A DNA stretch of 64,000 nt from Anaerolineales bacterium (GTDB lineage Bacteria; Chloroflexota; Anaerolineae; Anaerolineales; UBA4823): the NCBI GenBank assembly GCA_016929095.1, contig JAFGJM010000010.1, positions 158,843 to 222,842 of the forward strand. Direction: 5' to 3'. The notes beneath the pieces are model-generated. The model was given only the letters and a program-made list of their open reading frames with translations. It was not told the DNA's origin and did no database searches. The translations under genes were made by a program, and so were the position numbers. Below are positions 1 to 8,279 of this stretch, in pieces (the first letter of the stretch is position 1; the number at the start of each line of letters is the position of its first letter).

Positions 1-1587
1 GATGCCGCTAATATTTTAAAACCAGCCCTCTCCCGAGGTGAATTACAGGTCATCGGTGCAACAACTCTGGATGAATACCGCAAGCATATCGAAAGCGATG
101 CCGCCCTGGAACGCCGTTTTCAACCCATTATGGTAGAAGAGCCCACTGTGGACGAAGCGATTGAAATCCTGCATGGGGTTCGTACGGCTTATGAAGAACA
201 CCACCGCCTGGTTATTTCCGATGAAGCGTTGGATGCAGCGGTACGGCTTTCTGCCCGCTATGTGACGGAGCGTTTCCTGCCGGATAAAGCCATAGACTTG
301 ATCGATGAATCGTCATCACGGGTGCGTATGTATAAAAGCCCGGCTGCCAAGACATCCAAAGCATTGATGGACCAGTTGCGGCAGATTAGGCGAGACCGTT
401 CCCTGGCGATGGAAGATAACCGCTTCGATGATGTTCAAGATTTTGCCGAACGGCAGGAAGCCCTGGAAAACCAGCTTGAACGGCTGCGCACCGGCTGGGA
501 CCGCACTAACAGCCCCGTGGTTTCTGCTGAAGATATTGCCGAGGTGGTTTCTATGTGGACCGGTGTGCCATTGATGCAGCTTGCTCAAGAAGAATCACAG
601 CGTCTGTTGAAGATGGAAGAAGAGTTGCGCAAACATATCATCGGTCAGGGTGAGGCAGTGGAATCGATTGCCAAAGCTGTTCGCCGGGCGCGCGCCGGCT
701 TAAAAGATCCCCGCCGTCCGATTGGCTCCTTCCTGTTCTTGGGACCAACCGGCGTGGGAAAAACCGAGTTGACCAAAGCATTAGCGCGTTTCATGTTTGG
801 CAGCGAAGATGCGCTTATTCAACTGGATATGTCGGAATTCATGGAGCGTCACACGGTGAGCCGGCTGGTAGGCGCGCCGCCTGGCTACGTGGGCTATGAA
901 GAATCTGGTCAATTGACGGAAGCCTTACGCCGCCGGCCTTATTCCATCGTAGTGTTCGATGAGATTGAAAAAGCCCACCCAGAAGCTCATAATATGTTGC
1001 TGCAAATCATGGAGGAAGGGCATTTATCCGACGCGCGCGGCCGAAAAGTGGATTTTCGCAACGCCATCGTGGTGATGACCTCCAATATCGGCGCCGATAT
1101 GATCAAACGTCAATCGAGCATCGGCTTCGCCCTGAAACGGGATGAAGAACTGGAAGAGCGGATGGCGTATGACGAAATGCGCAAAAAATTAATGGATTCG
1201 TTGAAACGGGTCTTTCGTCCCGAATTCGTCAACCGCCTGGATTCAGTCATTGTGTTCCGCTCACTCAACCGTGACGACATCAAACAGATTGTTGAGTTGG
1301 AACTGGCGAAGGTGGCGTTGCGTCTGGAAGAACATGCTATCGAATTAACCGCCACCCCCGAAGCATTAGAGCAATTGGCAGAAGAAGGTTTTGATGCGGA
1401 TATGGGTGCCCGCCCTCTACGGCGTGTTATCCAACACAAGGTCGAAGACCGCTTATCGGATGCGCTGCTGGCTGGTGAATTCGAGGATGGCGATGCCATA
1501 AAGGTCGTTGTGGAGGATGGCGAAATCGTATTGACCCAGGTATCTTCAGAAGAGGAGTCATCCAGCGAGGCGTTAGCCGCGGCATAA
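1..1587 (+). CDS. clpC: ATP-dependent Clp protease ATP-binding subunit ClpC, 5' truncated by window edge
   Basis: AAA+ unfoldase that feeds proteins to ClpP in the cytoplasm. The frame is open from base 1, so only the last 528 codons are present; the N-domain and first Walker A lie outside. Visible first: the end of NBD1 ([13 protein letters not shown], then ALERRF with its arginine finger), then a UVR-like coiled middle domain (about 340-510), then NBD2 with Walker A GPTGVGKT (about 746-769), Walker [12 protein letters not shown], sensor TSNIG and the C-terminal D2-small domain. An SSIGF tripeptide-type loop between Walker B and the end fits the ClpP-docking loop of ClpC/ClpA and argues against ClpB. 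A strong terminator follows. Identification is secure; ClpC rather than ClpE or ClpA rests on the UVR-like middle region. Confidence 0.93.
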   Translation, partial: DAANILKPALSRGELQVIGATTLDEYRKHIESDAALERRFQPIMVEEPTVDEAIEILHGVRTAYEEHHRLVISDEALDAAVRLSARYVTERFLPDKAIDLIDESSSRVRMYKSPAAKTSKALMDQLRQIRRDRSLAMEDNRFDDVQDFAERQEALENQLERLRTGWDRTNSPVVSAEDIAEVVSMWTGVPLMQLAQEESQRLLKMEEELRKHIIGQGEAVESIAKAVRRARAGLKDPRRPIGSFLFLGPTGVGKTELTKALARFMFGSEDALIQLDMSEFMERHTVSRLVGAPPGYVGYEESGQLTEALRRRPYSIVVFDEIEKAHPEAHNMLLQIMEEGHLSDARGRKVDFRNAIVVMTSNIGADMIKRQSSIGFALKRDEELEERMAYDEMRKKLMDSLKRVFRPEFVNRLDSVIVFRSLNRDDIKQIVELELAKVALRLEEHAIELTATPEALEQLAEEGFDADMGARPLRRVIQHKVEDRLSDALLAGEFEDGDAIKVVVEDGEIVLTQVSSEEESSSEALAAA

Positions 1588-1624
1588 AGATATTGTCTGC
1601 TATCAACTTTTAGATAAAAAAATC

Positions 1625-1662
1625 CGTCTCCCATTTTTACTTCAAAATGGGAGACGTTTTTT
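1625..1662 (+). terminator. Rho-independent terminator after clpC, possibly bidirectional
   Basis: A 13-bp perfect stem (1625-1637 with 1644-1656) and 6-nt loop are followed by six T. On the other side lies a run of seven A (1616-1622), so the same hairpin could also end transcripts of the minus-strand sulfur operon, which converges here. Confidence 0.88.
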
Positions 1663-1696
1663 AAAAATAGAAATAAGAAGGGTATATCGTAACGCT

Positions 1697-2932
1697 TTAC
1701 CCGCAGCCTCCACCGCTGGGACCTCGCTTGGTTTGTAATTGGATTTTTGGCGTATATTCAAATTCATAGTCATGCAAGCTGGGGTCTGCTGCCGGGAAAC
1801 GATCGCCCAGGGCTGCCGGGAAGGTATACTTTAACCGGTCATCGCCGGGAGGGATGGGAGTGGGTGCAATGTTAGAATCTTCAGAGGCAAACAAGTCCAG
1901 CCAGTGGTTAATCCCACCTTCCAGAATATACACGTTGGGTACGCTTTCCGCGGTCAATACCATCCATGCCTGAGTGGCTGCCAGCTCGTCATTGCTCATC
2001 ACTACATAAACCGTATTCGCGGCAGGTTCTAATAAGAGTTCAGGGATGATCTCTGTCAGATTGGCTAAAGGCGCAAGGCGGGCGCCGCGGAGGTGGAATA
2101 GATTGTAATCTGCCTCATCTCGCACATCCAGCATGACGATATTGATCTTACTATCATAGATCGATGTGAGCAGTTCTCCCGGGTGAATTTGCACCTGGCG
2201 ATCGATCAATGCCTGTTCCTTGGTAGGTGCTAACATAGCCCATTTCCTGGCCGTGGTCGGCTGTCCGATAATGATCAATGCCAGGGAAATCAACACCAGA
2301 ACGCCCGCGCCAAAAATCCTTATTCGCGGGGCTTCTTTGGGATTCTTACCGCCAAAAATTCGCTCCAATTGCTCGCCGCCCCAAAACATGAACACCGCCA
2401 TCAAAACCACCAATAAAACTGTCACGCCGACAGGTAATCCCAAAAATTCGGGCAAAGTAAGCCGGCTGTAATAACTGCCGTTATAGAAGGCATCGAATAA
2501 CTGCTCGGTTTCACCAAATACAAAGATGCCAAACAACGTACCCAGGGCGAAAAATCCCCCGTCGATTTTAAAGGTTGCCATGGATACCAGTGAAGTGCCT
2601 GGGCAAAACCCGCCAATGATGAAACCTACACCCATGATCAAACCGCCTATAATACCCGACCACAGGTAAGTGGGGTTGACCCAGATCAGGTTGAAATCTA
2701 ACAGACCCAGCGCCGTGGCGCTGAAAAGCAGCACCATCGCCACGATGATGGCGGTGAACATTACCTTTAAAACTGTCAGGTCTTTGAAATAAAACTGCGC
2801 CGCTAAACGGGTAGAGATGGCAAAGCCGGAAATCTCCAGTGACCAGCCGAAGGCAATACCGATCACCAGGAAAACCAGATACATTCCGGCTTTGCCAAAT
2901 AACGCTTCTAATGCTAAGGGAAAAGGTGTCAT
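1697..2932 (-). CDS. YeeE/YedE-type sulfur transporter half with C-terminal rhodanese-like domain and GGGCG tail
   Basis: Membrane protein of 411 aa. Six hydrophobic segments fill residues 15-230; segment 3 runs into GGFCPGTS, the conserved cysteine motif of the YeeE/YedE (TsuA thiosulfate transporter) family. The basic loop before segment 6 (ERIFGGKNPKEAPRIR) suggests, by the positive-inside rule, that the C-terminal domain lies outside the cytoplasm. Residues 245-345 look like a rhodanese domain (LDVRDEADYN..HLRGAR; NVYILEGGINHW), but the active-site loop reads VVMSNDELAAT with no cysteine. The only cysteine of the soluble part is the penultimate residue, in the tail SGGGCG, reminiscent of the GGCGG swinging arm of SoxY. 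Last gene of the operon; start at 2932 is preceded by GAGAGGATGG. Transport of thiosulfate or another sulfur oxyanion is an inference from family. Confidence 0.8.
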   Translation of the reverse strand: MTPFPLALEALFGKAGMYLVFLVIGIAFGWSLEISGFAISTRLAAQFYFKDLTVLKVMFTAIIVAMVLLFSATALGLLDFNLIWVNPTYLWSGIIGGLIMGVGFIIGGFCPGTSLVSMATFKIDGGFFALGTLFGIFVFGETEQLFDAFYNGSYYSRLTLPEFLGLPVGVTVLLVVLMAVFMFWGGEQLERIFGGKNPKEAPRIRIFGAGVLVLISLALIIIGQPTTARKWAMLAPTKEQALIDRQVQIHPGELLTSIYDSKINIVMLDVRDEADYNLFHLRGARLAPLANLTEIIPELLLEPAANTVYVVMSNDELAATQAWMVLTAESVPNVYILEGGINHWLDLFASEDSNIAPTPIPPGDDRLKYTFPAALGDRFPAADPSLHDYEFEYTPKIQLQTKRGPSGGGCG

Positions 2933-2954
2933 ACGTCTTCCATCCTCTCTTTCA

Positions 2955-2981
2955 TTTCCCCATTATTCAGAAATGGGGAAA
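2955..2981 (-). other. Intercistronic hairpin between the two YeeE-type genes
   Basis: A 10-bp perfect stem (2955-2964 with 2972-2981) and 7-nt loop lie in the 62-bp gap. There is no T-run, so it is more likely an mRNA processing or stability element than a terminator. Confidence 0.5.
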
Positions 2982-2994
2982 CAGAGGGGTGAGT

Positions 2995-3567
2995 TTAATA
3001 CCATGTCTTTCTCAAAAAATAAGCCAGGGCATATGCGCCGCCGAAAATGGCAAACATCACCACCCAACTGCCGGCGGAAAGCGTGGCGCCGCCGGATAAT
3101 GCCTGCCCGGAGGTACAGCCGCGTGCCATACGGGCGCCATATGCCATGATAGCGCCACCCAGAAAAGCCAGCCCCCAGCGGGTATGCACGGATATATTGG
3201 GCCCTTTGTTGGTTTCTACTTTAAGACGCCCGTTCAACCAACCGGAAAAGAAACCACCCAGGATGGCTCCGGCAGCCACAAACACCACCCAATCGTCCAA
3301 CGGGTTTTTATCGCCGCCAGCCATTTTGAGTAAATACGCTACCCGATTCACGTGTTGGGGGGCTATCCAATCCTGGATCAAAACCACAAAGCGATTCAAT
3401 CCACCCGAAGCCCCCAGCCCGTTGCCGGTGATAAAGAATGCCAGGAAAAGCACGATGCCTAAAAGTGTGCCTCCCAGGTAGGGATTCACATAGGGTTTTT
3501 CGGGACGATTAAACAGCCGGGCTTTCAGGCTGCGTCCCTTGGGTTTGGTCGTTGCCAGAGAGGTCAT
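2995..3567 (-). CDS. YeeE/YedE-type sulfur transporter, first half
   Basis: 190-aa membrane protein with about five hydrophobic segments and the motif ARGCTSGQALSGGA, the N-terminal-half cysteine signature of YeeE/YedE proteins. E. coli YeeE has both halves in one chain; here they are two genes, as in the split PmpA/PmpB-type arrangement known from BigR-regulated sulfide operons. The start at 3567 (MTSLATTK) is preceded by GAGGAGGAAGCGCAAC, a strong ribosome-binding site, and is preferred over an in-frame ATG further upstream. The first 59 bases overlap the 3' end of the cytochrome gene in another frame, implying tight co-translation. Partner of the downstream half is inferred from adjacency. 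Confidence 0.8.
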   Translation of the reverse strand: MTSLATTKPKGRSLKARLFNRPEKPYVNPYLGGTLLGIVLFLAFFITGNGLGASGGLNRFVVLIQDWIAPQHVNRVAYLLKMAGGDKNPLDDWVVFVAAGAILGGFFSGWLNGRLKVETNKGPNISVHTRWGLAFLGGAIMAYGARMARGCTSGQALSGGATLSAGSWVVMFAIFGGAYALAYFLRKTWY

Positions 3568-6307
3568 GTTGCGCTTCCTCCTCAACAGATAAAGGATGTT
3601 CTTCCACTTCTTCCCAGCCATGGATCATGGCATTGATACTCGCCAGCGGTTTGTGACCAGTGGTGGTCAGATACACATGGGCAGCAATAAATGAAGCAAA
3701 CAGCCAGGCGATCAAACTATGAAATGGCGCCAGGAAAGGCAAGCCGCCCAAGGCATCCGCTGCGGCTGGCCATTGTTGCACGCCCCACATCAGAGCCCCG
3801 GTGATCACTTGCAGGGGTAATAAAACATTCAGAATGACAAAATAGGTGGCTTGTTGGAGTGGGTTGAGCTTTTTCACGGGAGTCTTTTCGAAAGGATGGG
3901 CAGCCCCTTTGAAAATGCCCCGCAGATAGAACTTCGCCTGTAGAATGGCATCGTCGAAAAAACCATACGGGTGGGGGATAAACTGTCGTATTTCGCCGCT
4001 GGCCAGGTGAAAAAACAAAGATAAGGCAGCATTGACTACCAATAAAACTGCCAGAATGTTGTGGGTGATGACCACATATTTGAAATTAAATAAGCCGAAC
4101 ATGTCCGGACGATGAATGATCAAGCCTGTGATCAGCAGTAACACGATGGCAAAAGTTTGCAGCCAATGCCAAAAACGCTCGTAAACGGCATACATGTATA
4201 CTTTTTTGACTTTGGGCGTATGAGCCGGTTGGCGTAAGGCAGCGATGATACGCATCGCCCCATGCCCGGAAACTCCCGCCAGAACGCCCAGGAAGACAAG
4301 CGCACCCAGCCAGTCCACCCAGGGCACACGGTCATGTCCAAAGATATACATATCCTGTGCCAGAGTCGCCGGTTTGTAGATCAGGGCATTCCCTTCGATG
4401 AACAATCTGCCATTGGTGATTGTGTTGGCATCCTGAACGAACTCGGGCACCACATCTCCGGGGACGTAATTTGCCAGCTTCATGGGTTGGGAAATGTGCG
4501 AGGCATCGCTGTGACAGGACTGACAATCTTGGGTAGCCCATTCACCGTTCACCACACCGTGATTGATGCTGTACGGTTGGATTTCGCCCTGGATACGAGG
4601 GTTCTTCAATCCCAGGGCTGCCAGCCGGGCAGCGATCAGGTTTTTCTTGGCAGTAGTATCCAGATTCAATTCGTCAGAGCTGAGATTGCCGTTTTTATTA
4701 ATATCGAAAACAGTCTTGATTTCGGGAGCATAATCGCCGTCTTTTAGCCAGGCAGATTGCAGGTCTTGTTCACGCACCGGCAGTGTCTTTCCGGAGGGGT
4801 CATCATATACCCAGTACCAGGCGCTGATCAGGTTATATGGCGCCAGCAATGTTTTTCCATCAATATTTTGGCGCGGCAATAGCACGGGTTGAAAACCGTT
4901 CACCAGATCGGTTATCGTGCCCGTATTGCCCTCTACCCCGCGGCATAAACTGAGCGGTTCTCCCTGAGCGCTTATCACCGTCCAGTCGTATTGCTGCACG
5001 GCAGGCGCATACACCTGAGGAATATGGCAGGCTTCGCAAGCCAGTTCTTGTATATGGCGATCGGCGTAAGGCAGCCAGGTATGTGTCGAACCGGCATCGT
5101 GGCAGGATTCACAGCGCCGCATGGTATCCTTCAATTCGGGGGCTACGTTATATTGCGCACTCTGACCGCGCGCAAAATTATGGTCAGGCATTTGTAAATA
5201 TTCAGAAATATCCAGGCGGCGCGGATCAAATACGAGATGCGCGGGCTGCGTTTCTGCAGAAGCCCGATAATATACCGGGTTATTGAGTGAAAAATGGCAA
5301 TCGGTGCATTGCAAGCCTCGTTCGGCGTGGATATCCCAGGGACGTGCAAGCGCAGTTTTATCGGAAATATTCATCCCGGAGAGAGATATTTTTTGCCCGG
5401 AGATAATTTGCCCGGTAGTGGCTGTTTGCCAGTTATCCAATGTGCAGCCTGCCAGTGTGAGAGGAGTCTCTACGCTGTGGACAAGGCCGTGGCATTGGGC
5501 GCAGTTGTCGTTATCCGGGTCTTGCAGGGCGATATAAGCGCCATCCAATTCACCTTTTTCATCGAAGGCATCCGGGTTCCAAACCCAGGTATCGCCATTT
5601 TGCTCTACGATACCACTGCCTGATAGGGTAGCCATACTCGCCCAACGGAATCGTCCGTCTTCGAGCGCCTGAATGCGGGCGGCGTTATCGGGTTGGGGCA
5701 AATGGCACACAAAGCAGTTCATCTCTACCACTCCGGATTGCTGCCAGTCCCAGGCAACATATGTACCCGAAACCGGATCGAATGTGCTGGTTTGCGGGTC
5801 TTCTGCCCGGGCGGCTATGTTTGTGAGCGGATTTCCCGCGCGGCTGGTAGCCGCCGGACCGCCCCCAATCACATAACGCCCAAACAGCCTGATCCAATCC
5901 GGGGTGGTCAAATCTAAATTCGCCTCGCCTTCCTGGGAGAGGTAGCGATAGGTGAGCGGATTCCAACGCCCGAACAAGCCATTGCTGCTATCCCAGGAGT
6001 GAGCCGTATCGGTTTGCGGGCTGGATGAGTAATCTCTCAATCCAAGGTCTGCATGAAAACTGTGTTCCAAGATGAAACGGGTATCGTGGCATTGACCGCA
6101 GGTTTGCATGGTGGAAAGCGGATTGCCGCTTTGTAACACATTCGCACCGGTTTCATCCAGAATGGCAAAGACGGGGTGGATCGGGTTGGCTGGAACCGGT
6201 TCCTGCTTGGGTTGGCGGGCGGCTGCTTGGCGAGCGGAAATCAGGAACAAAAGTCCCAATATGAGCAGGGTGAGGGGGGACCATTTTATCTGAGAGGTTT
6301 GTGGCAT
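3509..6307 (-). CDS. Heptaheme c-type cytochrome fused to a membrane cytochrome b domain
   Basis: 932-aa protein. A signal peptide (1-30) is followed by a large exported part with seven CxxCH motifs at about residues 68, 197, 270, 335, 400, 425 and 596 (CGQCH, CFVCH, CAQCH, CTDCH, CESCH, CEACH, CQSCH). Between motifs 6 and 7 is a perfect EF-hand calcium loop, DINKNGNLSSDE (about 536). Residues 650-900 hold a PhsC/FdnI-like b-type cytochrome with four or more membrane helices and paired histidines (ERFWHWLQ, ITHNILA, FFHLAS, AAHVYLTTTGHKP). The layout suggests quinone-linked electron exchange between the membrane and extracytoplasmic hemes. Start at 6307 follows AGGGGA; it lies 14 bp after the octaheme cytochrome gene. 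Direction of electron flow and substrate are unknown; sulfur oxyanions are suggested by the neighbours. Confidence 0.85.
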   Translation of the reverse strand: MPQTSQIKWSPLTLLILGLLFLISARQAAARQPKQEPVPANPIHPVFAILDETGANVLQSGNPLSTMQTCGQCHDTRFILEHSFHADLGLRDYSSSPQTDTAHSWDSSNGLFGRWNPLTYRYLSQEGEANLDLTTPDWIRLFGRYVIGGGPAATSRAGNPLTNIAARAEDPQTSTFDPVSGTYVAWDWQQSGVVEMNCFVCHLPQPDNAARIQALEDGRFRWASMATLSGSGIVEQNGDTWVWNPDAFDEKGELDGAYIALQDPDNDNCAQCHGLVHSVETPLTLAGCTLDNWQTATTGQIISGQKISLSGMNISDKTALARPWDIHAERGLQCTDCHFSLNNPVYYRASAETQPAHLVFDPRRLDISEYLQMPDHNFARGQSAQYNVAPELKDTMRRCESCHDAGSTHTWLPYADRHIQELACEACHIPQVYAPAVQQYDWTVISAQGEPLSLCRGVEGNTGTITDLVNGFQPVLLPRQNIDGKTLLAPYNLISAWYWVYDDPSGKTLPVREQDLQSAWLKDGDYAPEIKTVFDINKNGNLSSDELNLDTTAKKNLIAARLAALGLKNPRIQGEIQPYSINHGVVNGEWATQDCQSCHSDASHISQPMKLANYVPGDVVPEFVQDANTITNGRLFIEGNALIYKPATLAQDMYIFGHDRVPWVDWLGALVFLGVLAGVSGHGAMRIIAALRQPAHTPKVKKVYMYAVYERFWHWLQTFAIVLLLITGLIIHRPDMFGLFNFKYVVITHNILAVLLVVNAALSLFFHLASGEIRQFIPHPYGFFDDAILQAKFYLRGIFKGAAHPFEKTPVKKLNPLQQATYFVILNVLLPLQVITGALMWGVQQWPAAADALGGLPFLAPFHSLIAWLFASFIAAHVYLTTTGHKPLASINAMIHGWEEVEEHPLSVEEEAQHDLSGNDQTQGTQPESPAV

Positions 6308-6321
6308 TTTTTCCCCTGAGG

Positions 6322-7764
6322 TTATTTTGTTTGGAATCGACCGCCCCAAATTTGAGGGTCGCCATGATAGCCCAAGGCGATCCAGTCCAGGCGGCTTTCC
6401 TTGCCGTGGCAGTCGGTGCATTGTAAAGCATATTGTGAAGGTTGGACCATGTGGGTGGTAGGCCAGTACATCCAGGTTTCGGTGAATCCATATTGACCGC
6501 TATATGCGAGACCGGTTACATCTTCCGCCAACTCGAAGGCCTGCTCCCAATCAAAATTGGTCCAGTATCCATCTGTACCGCCTGTGATAGGCTGCAGTAA
6601 ATAATTGTTCACTGTGTCGTAAGGCTGATTGGCAACATGAACTTTAAAGGGGAAAATCCGAGCTGTGGGATCCTGGATATCGCCGGCGGGCAGGTTGATA
6701 TACGTGATTTGGGTTGGATCGATTGTGTCACCCAACAAATAGCGGTAGCTCAGGTTGCCGTTGAACCACAAGTAATGGGGTTTCACATTCTTGTCGTATA
6801 TAAATGTACCTTTGATCTTCAGGTAGGTATAGTGATCTTCGGGAATATCCTGCCCGGCTGTAGACCAATCCCAAAAAGTCTTGGTGGGGTTTTTGACGGC
6901 CATCGAGGGAATGTGGCAGGTCTGGCAGGCCACGGAAGCGACATGGCTGTTCAATCGTTCATCTTCATGCGGCGCTTCGACGTGACAGTCGGTGCAAGCC
7001 ACCTGTTCCCAAGGATCGATGGTGTAATTGTCGGCGACCATACGCCCTTTAATGACATGGTCCTCCGTGACATGACAGGCTGTGCATTGGAAATCCAATT
7101 GACCCATGTGAACATCCAGGTTGGCAGAGGGGAAATAGAGGCTTTCATCCAGGTCGCCATGTTTGACGCCGTTACCACCGCCGCCGTCGAAATGGCACTT
7201 CCCGCAAGTTTCGCGGGTGGTTGCCGATACACTCTGCGCCGCGGCAGCCAAATCGACCCCTTCTGCAGGGTTCCCAAAATACCCCTTGGCATAAGTGTTG
7301 GCATCGGCATGGCAAGCCAGACAATCGACGTTATGTTGGTTTGAAAAGTCATAATCCACGTTTTCCTGCCAGCCATAGCCCACGTGGCAGGACATACATT
7401 GCTTTTCATTCCCTTGCACACCGATGCAGAAGTTATTGATCTGGTTGATCTTACCAATGGTCACCGATTCATTACGCCAGGGGATGTTGAACGGCTGACT
7501 TTCCCAGGTCCAGTGGGTCGTTTGCATGACCTGTTCGGCGGTATCGGGGTGACATTCCAGGCAAGCCTGGGTGACTTCCTGCCCGTTTGCATATGGTCCG
7601 GGCAGCAAATCGGCATGGCTGGTGTGAGTGATTTGTTGCGGCACAAAGGCTTGAGGGTTATCACGCGATTCTGCGGCGCGGGGCAGAAAAAGAATAAGGG
7701 GGATGATAATGACGGCCGCGGTGATGGATAAGCCAATGAACCAGGTGAAACGGGAGAATCTCAT
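6322..7764 (-). CDS. Octaheme c-type cytochrome, tetrathionate reductase (OTR) family
   Basis: 480-aa exported cytochrome with an N-terminal membrane anchor (residues 8-28) and exactly eight CxxCH sites near residues 69, 124, 149, 188, 230, 261, 283 and 452. The spacing, with seven hemes in the N-terminal 290 residues, a long heme-poor stretch and one C-terminal CTDCHGKESRLDW, fits the OTR family typified by Shewanella octaheme tetrathionate reductase, which can reduce tetrathionate, nitrite and hydroxylamine in vitro. Start at 7764 has AGGAG and its ATG overlaps the TGA of the ArsR gene (ATGA). Physiological substrate in this family is uncertain; the adjacent YeeE genes favour a sulfur compound. 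Confidence 0.85.
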   Translation of the reverse strand: MRFSRFTWFIGLSITAAVIIIPLILFLPRAAESRDNPQAFVPQQITHTSHADLLPGPYANGQEVTQACLECHPDTAEQVMQTTHWTWESQPFNIPWRNESVTIGKINQINNFCIGVQGNEKQCMSCHVGYGWQENVDYDFSNQHNVDCLACHADANTYAKGYFGNPAEGVDLAAAAQSVSATTRETCGKCHFDGGGGNGVKHGDLDESLYFPSANLDVHMGQLDFQCTACHVTEDHVIKGRMVADNYTIDPWEQVACTDCHVEAPHEDERLNSHVASVACQTCHIPSMAVKNPTKTFWDWSTAGQDIPEDHYTYLKIKGTFIYDKNVKPHYLWFNGNLSYRYLLGDTIDPTQITYINLPAGDIQDPTARIFPFKVHVANQPYDTVNNYLLQPITGGTDGYWTNFDWEQAFELAEDVTGLAYSGQYGFTETWMYWPTTHMVQPSQYALQCTDCHGKESRLDWIALGYHGDPQIWGGRFQTK

Positions 7765-8135
7765 ATAATCTCCTGATGGAGGGGCTCTGAAGAGTGCACA
7801 CGGTTTGTGGATTTGATCAGATTCGCACGGCGTGCCAGGCTATCTCGCAAAACCTCGCGTAAAATATCCAGAGCGGTAATCAGGCGCTCGTCGTTCAAGC
7901 TATACTGTATGCTGGCGCCTTGCCTCTCGGTGGTGACCATACTGCGTTCGCGCAGAACTTTCAGGTGACGCGAGGTAGCCGGCTGGCTGAGCGAGAGGGC
8001 ACTGGCAAGCTCGTTTACCGTGCGGGGCTGCTCTGCAAGGGCATACAGAATCAAAATACGCGTTGGATCAGAAAGAGCCGAACAGATATCGGCATGAAGT
8101 TGAGTGGCTTCTTGGGAGGAAAGGAGTGCGTTCAA
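7761..8135 (-). CDS. ArsR/SmtB-family transcriptional repressor of the sulfur-cytochrome operon
   Basis: Winged-helix protein of about 124 aa: ALSDPTRILILYAL (first helices), VNELASALSLSQPATSRHLKVLRERSMV (recognition helix) and the wing GASIQYSLN. An in-frame ATG at 8219 exists, but the extra 28 residues are hydrophobic and AT-rich, unlike ArsR N-termini, so a TTG at 8135 is preferred; no clear Shine-Dalgarno supports either. The stop overlaps the octaheme gene start, so regulator and operon are co-transcribed and translationally coupled. With an ArsR sensor plus split YeeE genes, the locus resembles BigR/SqrR sulfide-responsive operons, but only one cysteine remains (in HADICSALS), so a two-cysteine persulfide switch cannot be claimed. 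Confidence 0.78.
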   Translation of the reverse strand: MNALLSSQEATQLHADICSALSDPTRILILYALAEQPRTVNELASALSLSQPATSRHLKVLRERSMVTTERQGASIQYSLNDERLITALDILREVLRDSLARRANLIKSTNRVHSSEPLHQEII

Positions 8136-8150
8136 GATAACAATAAAAGA

Positions 8151-8170
8151 ATATATGCAAATTCGTATAT
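8151..8170 (-). promoter_or_regulatory. AT-rich imperfect palindrome upstream of the ArsR gene, candidate operator
   Basis: A 20-bp element, ATATATGCAA facing ATTCGTATAT, matches its own complement at 7 of 10 positions per arm and sits 16 bp upstream of the chosen TTG start. ArsR-type repressors commonly bind AT-rich dyads of this size. Autoregulation is an inference. Confidence 0.35.
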
Positions 8171-8215
8171 GTTTATTTGTAGATATAATAGCAAAATCAA
8201 ATATAAAACATAGTA

Positions 8216-8245
8216 ACACCTGTCATATTTCGGAATGACAGGTGT
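8216..8245 (-). terminator. Hairpin behind the cohesin gene, weak terminator
   Basis: An 11-bp perfect stem (8216-8226 with 8235-8245) and 8-nt loop lie 34 bp beyond the cohesin stop. Only a loose T-rich stretch follows on the minus strand, so termination is plausible but not certain. Confidence 0.4.
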
Positions 8246-8279
8246 CATTTATGGCTTTGGATAAGAATAGCCTCTGCCT

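Noticed and set aside
1..1587. ClpB (disaggregase)
   Set aside because: The middle domain is short and UVR-like and an IGF ClpP-docking loop is present, both pointing to ClpC.
4262..4747. 161-codon plus-strand frame opposite the heptaheme cytochrome
   Set aside because: Lies wholly within a well-supported gene on the other strand and lacks a start site.
6637..7344. 235-codon plus-strand frame opposite the octaheme cytochrome gene
   Set aside because: It is the complement of a clearly coding gene with eight heme motifs; its product has no recognisable domain.
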